Notes under the pieces: generated by a model
Databases searched by the model: none
Told to the model about the DNA's origin: nothing
What the model saw: the letters and a program-made list of their open reading frames with translations, nothing else
Assembly (NCBI RefSeq): GCF_902491285.1
Contig: NZ_CABUHK010000021.1
Location: 4,485 to 68,484, forward strand
Length of the DNA: 64,000 nt
From: an uncultured Bacteroides sp.
GTDB taxonomy: Bacteria > Bacteroidota > Bacteroidia > Bacteroidales > Bacteroidaceae
Direction of reading: 5' to 3'
Position numbers and translations under genes: made by a program
Shown: in pieces, positions 17,936 to 24,661 of the stretch
How the letters are laid out: each line of letters starts with the position of its first letter
How positions within the stretch are numbered: position 1 is the stretch's first letter

Positions 17936-17974
17936 AATTCCAACCAAACCATAACCAAAAGCACCAATATTTAT

Positions 17975-19435
17975 ATGTCGTCACCTAAACAGATGATGGA
18001 CTTCAAGCCCGTCAAATCAGTCGATGCCAATGTCAGCAATGAACATCAGCGCAACTGGAGCAATGAACTGTTCGAGCGAAAAGCCAAGAATCCCGACCAC
18101 AATTACGACCGCTCCCGAACCGCCTTGAATTTTCAGGTCGGGCCGGGAGGAGTGATAACCGCCGTCGACAAATCGCGGCGTATCGGCGACAGGGTCGAGG
18201 AGATAATCAAAAAACATCTCCGGCCGGATGCCCGAGTGACCGCCTTCTCCAACCGTGCAGTCATGGTCGTATTCGGCGGCAACTGTGAGCGGATGCGCGA
18301 GATGGCTTTCGGCTCTCAGGTGCTTAACGATTATGAGGAAACAAACGGGCATCTGATTCGGCAACCGGAAATCGAACAATGGGCAAAGAACATCTATGGT
18401 TTTGTATGCCGAGAATTCGGAGAAGAAAACGTAGCTTCGTTCATTGTCCATCTTGACGAAACGGGACCACATGCGCACTGTGTTTTCGTGCCGTTGACAG
18501 CCGACGGACGCCTCTGTTCAAAGGAAGTAATCGGAGGTAAGAACAAGATTGAGGCGCAACAGTACATGAGAGACCTGCACACCCGACTTGCCGAAGTGAA
18601 CCGCAAATACGGCCTTGACCGAGGCGACGACATACACGAGACCGGCGCACGCCATCGCTCGACCGCTGAATACAATCGCGACCTTCACCGTGAGAACGCC
18701 AAACTCGAAACTCTTATAAGTGACAAGTCCGGGCAGTTGGGCCGACTTGAAGAACAAATCAAGAAGGCTGAAACGCGCGTCAAAGGTCTTATGACCATGA
18801 TTGCGAATCTTGAAAGGTAGGAGACTGAACTGAATGACGAGATAGCTCAGTTGGAAACTGACATCGAGAATGGTGCCGGAGATGTTTCCGAATTGCGCTG
18901 CCGCATCGCAGAACTTGAAAACCAGCTTGAATCTACCGGACAGAAGCTCGCCGACAAGCGTCTCAAACTCAAGCACGCCGACCGGCAACTTACCGAACTT
19001 CAGGATGAACTTGATGCACTCAGCGAGAAACGCGATAATGCGCAAAAAAATTTCCACGAGTTCACGGAAAAGAATCAGGAGCAGGTACGCATGAGGCTGA
19101 CCGATGCCGTCTTTGCCAGGATGGTTGTCGATGTGAGGTCAATGATTGAATCCCTGCTACCGGAACAGAAAGCTGGGATTGACAGCGATTTCCTGACGGC
19201 AATCGCCGAGCAACCCAATGAGATTCTGAAGTGTGCCATGTATCTGTTCCTCGGCTATCTTGATGGCGCAACCCAATTCGCCAAGTCATGCGGAGGCGGA
19301 AGCTCTTCATCAGACCTCCCGTGGGGACGCAATCCGGATGAAGATGATCGCCGCTTCGCCTATCGCTGCATGATGCAGGCCCATCAAATGCTTCGCCCAG
19401 CAGCGACCAAACGCGGTATAGGCGGCAAAAGGTGA
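17975..19435 (+). pseudogene. MobV-type relaxase, interrupted by one stop codon
   Basis: A single frame of 486 codons is interrupted only by TAG at 18818-18820. The N-terminal part (281 residues) has the relaxase signature HLDETGPHAH (about 159-168) of the Pre/Mob (MobV) family and a strand-turn CVFVPLTADGRLCSKE. The part after the stop continues the coiled coil (ELENQLESTGQKLADKRLKL) and an alpha-helical tail. The relaxase would nick oriT and lead the strand into a recipient using a helper conjugation machine. The catalytic domain survives before the stop, so the truncated protein could keep some nicking activity (inference). The region is visibly richer in G+C than the minus-strand cargo beside it. 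Confidence 0.85.
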
Positions 19436-19708
19436 GACCGTAAGATCGTTGAATTCTCCCTCAGAGCCGATTAGTGAAGCCCAACGAATATGACTACATA
19501 TGTGCGTGTGCCGATCCACACTCCGTCAGCATATCGTCAGGGCTGAACGGTAAGCCGCCCCCGAATAGCTACCATACTGCAAGCGAGCCTCGGATCCACA
19601 AAGTGGTGCCGAAGCTCGTTGATGAGTTTGCGATTGAAGCTTTGCGGTCGAGACCTTAGGCTCGATTCACGAAAGCGCGGCGTCGGAGCCGCAACTCCCT
19701 AAATTTTT

Positions 19709-20653
19709 TTATTCATTATATTCATCATACCCATCACGCAATCTATTGAGAGACTGCGACAAGCCAGAAAGTCCCGGAAATAAAGTCTCCGAAGATATGT
19801 TCATTTGTGAAAGTAGTTTTGTAATACCTAATTTCAGTGTGTTTGGAATAGTAATCTTAAACATTAAGATATTATCATTAGCCTTGTTTCTATCATCATG
19901 AGAATATTCAACAAATTTAGAAAACTCCATGCTATTAAACGAATAATCAGTTCTGTGGAAGGCTGAACCAGGGAGATAATTGTCAAGGTTGTACTTAAAT
20001 GGAACTGATATATCAGTCGGTATTAAAAATAGTCCTTGCTGTATAGATAATCGTTCATTGCTCATCTTAGGCTTAATGGCAAGGATTTGTTGAGGACAAT
20101 CACCAGGTTTGATATAACGTCCTATAAATGAATTTGCAAAATCATATGCATATGCATCAGCAGTGTTTAGAGATATAGAGGTTGCTTTCTTATCTACATT
20201 CTTTCTATATAAACTATACTTCCTTGAGTTAAGGATGTTCTTATTTATCGCCCATATTGCAGCGTCAGTATTATTAAAAGGATTTTGTGTGGCCATAAAT
20301 AGGGCAACAAAAATAGACTCCGTGGCATCGACAAGTCGGGTGCAAGCACCATAATGTTGCATAATAGAAAGCCATTCGATATTGTCTTCCTCAGCGGGAA
20401 TTCTATGCTTTTCGTAAAGAGGATATTTTCGTTTGAACTCTTGGAGCATTTCTGCTTCATATCTTCGGAGGATATCAAAATTATCCCCTCTCTGGTAAAG
20501 GCTTTTAATCATTCTCTCCAATGAAGAAGACAAATCCCAATCCGTATTTGCTTGTCCTCTAAAGTAGAAGTTAGAGAGGAATGTTGGGTCTAAGAGCGCA
20601 ATGTCATTTGCGCTATCCATAACAACTTTATAATAAGTAAAGAACTTACTCAT
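19709..20653 (-). CDS. Short FRG-domain protein
   Basis: This 314-residue protein is nearly all FRG domain. The N-terminal signature FYFRGQ is at residues 29-34, and the second conserved block MQHYGACTRLVDATES at about 97-112, followed by FVALFMAT. It has no signal peptide or membrane segment. The DNA is AT-rich compared with the relaxase region. The FRG domain has no established biochemical activity. This is the second FRG gene on the same element, but it shares with the long FRG protein only the signature blocks, so the two are distant paralogues or independent acquisitions. It sits just downstream of a small interrupted gene in the same direction. Confidence 0.85.
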   Translation of the reverse strand: MSKFFTYYKVVMDSANDIALLDPTFLSNFYFRGQANTDWDLSSSLERMIKSLYQRGDNFDILRRYEAEMLQEFKRKYPLYEKHRIPAEEDNIEWLSIMQHYGACTRLVDATESIFVALFMATQNPFNNTDAAIWAINKNILNSRKYSLYRKNVDKKATSISLNTADAYAYDFANSFIGRYIKPGDCPQQILAIKPKMSNERLSIQQGLFLIPTDISVPFKYNLDNYLPGSAFHRTDYSFNSMEFSKFVEYSHDDRNKANDNILMFKITIPNTLKLGITKLLSQMNISSETLFPGLSGLSQSLNRLRDGYDEYNE

Positions 20654-20678
20654 TTCAGATACGTTACTTCAAAACAGA

Positions 20679-20933
20679 TTATAATGTTACGTTGGTATAG
20701 TTCTCGCGACCAAAGATGTCAGCGAAACGAGCATTGTAAGTCTGTCCGCCGAGTTCAAATGTTCCGGTTTATACAGCGGTATCGTAATCCTCAGAATCTA
20801 CGGAATCATGGCGAGCAGTAAAGAATTTCTGCCCGTCAATAACCTCAACAAACAAAATGTTGTGTTGAGTGTATGTTAGTTTATTGTCTTCGGGATCTAT
20901 GTACCACGATTTGACTTCACCTAATTTAGTCAT
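20679..20933 (-). pseudogene. Small hypothetical protein gene with internal stop
   Basis: A 54-codon frame starts at 20933 (MTKLGEVKSWYIDPEDNKLT...) and stops at 20769-20771 (TAA). The same frame continues for 29 plausible codons (TGTFELGGQTYNARFADIFG...) to a stop at 20679-20681. The whole 83-residue product would be a small beta-rich cytoplasmic protein. The codon where the stop stands reads as a Tyr codon changed to TAA, like the one in the helicase-like gene. It lies 25 bases before the short FRG gene and may have been co-transcribed with it. I do not recognise the family. Confidence 0.5.
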
Positions 20934-21036
20934 GGCTATATATTGAAAAGTAGTTTTATGTTTGCGAAGTAGCTGTCTGCGGATTCCGATATCTCTAATG
21001 TGTTGCCGTTTTGAAAATTCTGAAATTCGGGAGATA

Positions 21037-21942
21037 TTATATAATTGATGGAATAACCTTCTTAATGGCTAAACAGTTTTCAATATACCATTTGAAAATC
21101 TCTATCCACTGACTGGAATCGGTCATGTCGAAATTTTTCTTCAGATAAAAGCGAGTGGCTTTCGAGGCATCTTTCCATTCGATGTCCTTTTCTGATACAC
21201 CTAGAGCTACTACAATTTCTGTTTTCTGCTTAATGAAATCGTTATATAGCTGCTTATCGTCAGGAATGTATATTCCAACGGTGGCTTCTCCTTTCTGCTT
21301 TTTAGCTTCTAAGCAAATATGAAAACGGCTATCGCCAACAGCGAGATCATACCAATTTTGAGATTTAGCAGTACGAAGTCTGAACGACTTAGTGAATGTT
21401 GTAGTCGCTGCATAGTCATTAAATGCTTGCCAAAATTCAAGTTGCAAAACTTGTGTGTCGGAGGCATCAGCATTTGGTTTTATCGTCTTTGCCCATTCAT
21501 TGGGTCGCTCCACAATATTAAATTTAGGAGCTAACTTGGATGAGCCTATTTGCCAAAGTTCAATTTCTAACAAGTAGAAAGCAATCTGAGGAACGGTATT
21601 ATCATTGAGCCATTCAATGGCCTCTCGATGTTCGTCACGTGCTTTTTTAACGACCCATACTATTGCTTTGGCTTGTTTGCCTGAGGCGTATGTTAGAAGT
21701 TGTCCGAGATGAGTGTGGTTGGAATCTTCTAACTGATTTTCAATAACAACGTAATTGTCGGTATTGGCTTCTTTTGCTAAAATGTCAGCCGAATAACCTC
21801 CCACCTTTGATTCTTTTTCAACAAGTTCCAATTCCATGTCGAGAATCTCGCCAACATAACTTAAATGTTCAGCGAGCCACGGTGTAAAGTCTTTTGCCTC
21901 GTTAGGCCAAGCCTTACGAAGATTGGTTTCTTGTTTAAGCAT
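21037..21942 (-). CDS. DUF4268 protein with PD-(D/E)XK-like nuclease N-terminus
   Basis: This 301-residue cytoplasmic protein has an N-terminal domain (about 20-130) resembling NucS/PD-(D/E)XK nucleases: GGYSADILAKE with Asp53, then VVIENQ with Glu68 and Gln70, then a helix with HLGQLLTYAS. The C-terminal half (about 165-295, including NWYDLAVGDSRFHICLEA) fits DUF4268. Such proteins are often found as orphan nuclease-like genes near restriction-modification and other defence genes; a DNA-cleaving role here is inferred. It is the last gene before the right end of the element and is complete. Confidence 0.8.
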   Translation of the reverse strand: MLKQETNLRKAWPNEAKDFTPWLAEHLSYVGEILDMELELVEKESKVGGYSADILAKEANTDNYVVIENQLEDSNHTHLGQLLTYASGKQAKAIVWVVKKARDEHREAIEWLNDNTVPQIAFYLLEIELWQIGSSKLAPKFNIVERPNEWAKTIKPNADASDTQVLQLEFWQAFNDYAATTTFTKSFRLRTAKSQNWYDLAVGDSRFHICLEAKKQKGEATVGIYIPDDKQLYNDFIKQKTEIVVALGVSEKDIEWKDASKATRFYLKKNFDMTDSSQWIEIFKWYIENCLAIKKVIPSII

Positions 21943-22065
21943 ATCGAGTTCTATTATAGATAAAAAATCGTTACTTATTACCTTTCGAATTTCCGATTAC
22001 ATGGTTGTTTTCGGATTTTGCTGTTAACTATTTACAAAGTTAATAAATTATTCTGAAACAGCCGT

Positions 22066-22137
22066 TATGAAAACTAAAAAGTTATATTGCCGAGACTGCT
22101 CCAAAGATTGTGCACGAACTCGTTCACAATCCCTTTA
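22066..22137 (+). CDS. Possible 23-residue Cys-rich micro-ORF
   Basis: The frame MKTKKLYCRDCSKDCARTR... has three cysteines in a C-x2-C-x3-C pattern near the right end of the element. It could be a fragment of a zinc-binding protein or chance. There is no clear promoter. I would not treat it as a gene without further support. Confidence 0.15.
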
Positions 22138-22148
22138 GCGTCTTGAAT

Positions 22149-22178
22149 GGAGGATAAAAAATCGGCGCGGAGGACAAA
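22149..22178. repeat. Right-end copies of the GGAGGACAAA repeat
   Basis: GGAGGATAAA (22149-22158, one change) and GGAGGACAAA (22169-22178) have the same orientation as the three left-end copies. The remaining 21943-22461 contains no convincing gene. Confidence 0.55.
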
Positions 22179-22308
22179 TTGGGAAACATCACAACGAAAT
22201 GTAGCGTAGGATGCAGGAATGGGTGGAAGTTAACTGGCGATTGAACTTGTGCATTTTTCGCATCAGTTCAAATGAATATACACATAACTATTTGTTATTG
22301 GGATTATT

Positions 22309-22333
22309 AGTTGTTGCATTTCATGCAACAACT
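22309..22333. repeat. 10-bp perfect inverted repeat near the right end
   Basis: AGTTGTTGCA (22309-22318) and its reverse complement (22324-22333) are separated by 5 bases. No T run follows, so it is more likely a protein site or structural element than a terminator. Confidence 0.5.
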
Positions 22334-22461
22334 GCTACATTGAAAATGACAGCGCCGTCTTGTTGATAAAATGTTGACAAATTTTGTTCGCTACAGACAA
22401 TTTGCAGACAATAGTTCAAACTCTGGAAATCCGCTGACCCCTGATCCCTAACCTCGGAGCC

Positions 22462-22568
22462 CTTTTTTAATGGAATTGCCTTACCAATCTGTTCCGGTAT
22501 AAAACAAAAAATCTCTTGATAACATCTGATTATCAAGAGATTAATTTGTTTTTAGTGATCCGCCTGGG
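22462..22568. repeat. attR: right 107-bp direct repeat
   Basis: This is an exact copy of 9998-10104. It carries a non-coding duplicate of the kinase 3' end, the terminator hairpin, and the last 13 bases of the intact tRNA-Lys gene. Confidence 0.9.
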
Positions 22569-22628
22569 GCTCGAACCCAGGACCCCAACATTAAAAGTGT
22601 TGTGCTCTACCTGCTGAGCTAGCGAATC
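22556..22628 (-). tRNA. tRNA-Lys (anticodon UUU)
   Basis: Read on the minus strand, the 73 bases fold into a full cloverleaf. The acceptor stem is GATTCGC/GCGGATC with one T-G pair, and the D-arm is GCTC/GAGC. The anticodon arm has loop CTTTTAA (anticodon TTT), and the T-arm is CTGGG/CCCAG with TTCGAGC. The discriminator base is A and no CCA is encoded, usual in Bacteroidetes. It is the integration target of the element, which took the last 13 bases of the gene into the repeat. Confidence 0.95.
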
Positions 22629-22660
22629 AATCCTTGTTTGCTTTCTTTCGAATGCGGGTG

Positions 22661-22691
22661 CAAAGGTAGAACATTTTTTTATAACTCCAAA
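22661..22691 (-). promoter_or_regulatory. tRNA-Lys promoter
   Basis: The minus strand reads TTTG (22688-22691), 19 bases, then TACCTTTG (22661-22668), 32 bases before the tRNA 5' end. This is an excellent consensus match. On the plus strand TATCTTTG at 22711-22718 is a likely -7 element for ettA. Confidence 0.65.
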
Positions 22692-22749
22692 AGATTTCAA
22701 ACATTTTTCTTATCTTTGTGCCATTATCAACAATATACATTATTAATAT

Positions 22750-24441
22750 ATGGCTGCTGACGATAAAAAAATTATCTTCTCAATGGTGGGAGTGAGCAAA
22801 GCTTTCACTCCGAATAAGAATGTGCTGAAAGACATTTACCTGTCCTTCTTCTATGGAGCAAAAATCGGGATTATCGGTTTGAACGGTTCCGGTAAGTCTA
22901 CTTTATTGAAGATTATCGCAGGTTTGGAGAAATCTTATCAGGGCGAAGTGGTATTCTCTCCCGGATACTCTGTAGGTTACTTGGCACAGGAACCTCATCT
23001 GGATGACACAAAAACAGTAAAAGAAGTAGTAATGGAAGGCGTGCAACCTATTGTTGACGCACTTACAGAATACGAAGAAATCAACCAAAAATTCGGCCTG
23101 CCCGAGTACTATGAGGATCAGGATAAAATGGATGCCCTCTTTACCCGTCAAGGCGAATTGCAGGATATTATTGACGCAACAGACGCATGGAATCTCGATA
23201 GTAAACTGGAACGTGCGATGGATGCCCTTCGCTGTCCGCCCGAAGACCAACCGGTAGTCAATCTTTCCGGTGGCGAACGTCGCCGTGTGGCTCTCTGCCG
23301 TCTACTCTTGCAGAAACCCGATATTCTGTTGCTCGATGAGCCTACCAACCACCTGGACGCAGAGTCTATTGACTGGCTGGAGCAACACTTGCAACAATAC
23401 GAAGGAACAGTTATTGCCGTAACCCACGACCGTTATTTCCTCGACCACGTTGCCGGATGGATTCTCGAACTCGACCGTGGCGAAGGTATTCCCTGGAAAG
23501 GCAACTACTCTTCCTGGCTGGAACAGAAAACCAAACGTATGGAAATGGAAGAGAAAACAGTCAGCAAACGTCGCAAGACGTTGGAACGCGAGCTTGAATG
23601 GGTTCGTATGGCTCCGAAAGCCCGTCAGGCAAAAGGTAAAGCCCGTCTTAACTCTTACGATAAATTGCTGAATGAAGACGTAAAAGAGAAAGAGGAGAAA
23701 CTCGAAATATTTATCCCGAACGGTCCTCGTCTGGGTAACAAAGTAATCGAAGCCAAACATGTAGCCAAAGCCTATGGCGACAAACTTCTCTTCGACGACT
23801 TGAACTTCATGCTTCCCCCTAACGGCATTGTCGGTGTAATCGGTCCCAATGGTGCAGGAAAAACTACTTTGTTCCGCCTGATTATGGGCTTGGATACAGT
23901 AGACAAAGGCGAATTTGAAGTAGGAGAGACTGTGAAAGTAGCTTATGTAGACCAGCAACACCGTGATATCGACCCGAACAAGAGCGTTTATCAAGTCATC
24001 TCCGGCGGTAATGAATTGATTCGTATGGGTGGACGTGATGTAAATGCCCGTGCCTACCTTTCCCGCTTCAACTTCTCCGGTGGCGACCAGGAAAAACTTT
24101 GCGGCGTCCTTTCCGGTGGTGAAAGAAACCGTCTGCATCTGGCGATGGCTTTGAAAGAAGAAGGCAACGTACTGCTGCTCGATGAGCCTACCAATGACAT
24201 CGACGTAAATACATTGCGTGCACTGGAAGAAGGTTTGGAAGACTTCGCAGGTTGTGCGGTAGTTATCTCCCACGACCGTTGGTTCCTCGACCGTATCTGT
24301 ACACACATCCTTGCTTTCGAAGGAGACTCCAACGTATTCTACTTTGAAGGCTCTTATTCAGAGTACGAAGAAAATAAATTGAAACGTTTAGGAAATGAAG
24401 AGCCGAAACGTGTTCGTTATAGAAAGCTAATGACTGACTAA
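22750..24441 (+). CDS. ettA: Energy-dependent translational throttle protein EttA (ABC-F)
   Basis: This 563-residue soluble protein has two ABC ATPase cassettes. The first has Walker A GLNGSGKST (about 38-46), signature LSGGERRRVAL and Walker B LLLDEPTNHLD. The second has GPNGAGKTT, LSGGERNRLHLAM and LLLDEPTNDID. They are separated by the charged P-site tRNA interaction motif region (about 245-310). No membrane segments are present. EttA-type ABC-F proteins bind the ribosomal E site and gate the first elongation step according to the ATP/ADP ratio. Length and motif set match EttA better than Uup or antibiotic-resistance ABC-Fs. It is monocistronic with a terminator after it. Confidence 0.93.
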   Translation: MAADDKKIIFSMVGVSKAFTPNKNVLKDIYLSFFYGAKIGIIGLNGSGKSTLLKIIAGLEKSYQGEVVFSPGYSVGYLAQEPHLDDTKTVKEVVMEGVQPIVDALTEYEEINQKFGLPEYYEDQDKMDALFTRQGELQDIIDATDAWNLDSKLERAMDALRCPPEDQPVVNLSGGERRRVALCRLLLQKPDILLLDEPTNHLDAESIDWLEQHLQQYEGTVIAVTHDRYFLDHVAGWILELDRGEGIPWKGNYSSWLEQKTKRMEMEEKTVSKRRKTLERELEWVRMAPKARQAKGKARLNSYDKLLNEDVKEKEEKLEIFIPNGPRLGNKVIEAKHVAKAYGDKLLFDDLNFMLPPNGIVGVIGPNGAGKTTLFRLIMGLDTVDKGEFEVGETVKVAYVDQQHRDIDPNKSVYQVISGGNELIRMGGRDVNARAYLSRFNFSGGDQEKLCGVLSGGERNRLHLAMALKEEGNVLLLDEPTNDIDVNTLRALEEGLEDFAGCAVVISHDRWFLDRICTHILAFEGDSNVFYFEGSYSEYEENKLKRLGNEEPKRVRYRKLMTD

Positions 24442-24493
24442 GATTTGATAATAGATTGGAAGTTTATAAAAACTTTATAAATCAGAATGAAAG

Positions 24494-24521
24494 GCTCTGC
24501 AAGAACTTGCAGGGCTTTTTT
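24494..24521 (+). terminator. Intrinsic terminator after ettA
   Basis: A 9-bp stem (24494-24502 with 24507-24515, one G-T pair) and six T residues. Confidence 0.8.
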
Positions 24522-24599
24522 GTTCCTTAACGCAATAAAATGTTTATCTCTCTTAAAATTTTGTAGCAGGAATGTAACGTAGGTCTAAATAATATTAAT

Positions 24600-24607
24600 T
24601 ACCTTTG
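24600..24607 (+). promoter_or_regulatory. Candidate -7 element for the TonB receptor gene
   Basis: TACCTTTG matches TAnnTTTG and lies 54 bases before the ATG at 24662. No -33 TTTG is at the proper distance. Confidence 0.45.
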
Positions 24608-24661
24608 CTTAATCAAACAATAATTAATAAACGATTTTCCTTAATTAACAAAGAGAATTTT

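Larger units (their letters stand above)
9998..22568. mobile_element. Integrated mobilizable element at tRNA-Lys (about 12.46 kb), partly decayed
   Basis: The element is bounded by the 107-bp direct repeats and sits at the 3' end of tRNA-Lys. In order it encodes a tyrosine integrase (frameshifted), AlbA_2 ATPase-regulator, long FRG protein, a remnant of a second integrase 3' end, HTH excisionase-like protein, helicase/primase-like ATPase (nonsense), probable oriT, MobV-type relaxase (nonsense), and, on the minus strand, a short FRG protein, a small interrupted gene and a DUF4268 protein. There are no conjugation (tra) genes, so transfer would have depended on a helper. Excision by recombination between the repeats would rebuild the kinase-tRNA junction exactly. 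The tRNA is complete on the right side. Confidence 0.88.

Noticed and set aside
22321..22536. 71-codon minus-strand frame across the right repeat
   Set aside because: It crosses the att repeat and its terminator, with no coding features.
23302..24306. Minus-strand open frame of 334 codons
   Set aside because: It is antisense to ettA and rich in residues expected from the reverse complement of ABC motifs; no domain.
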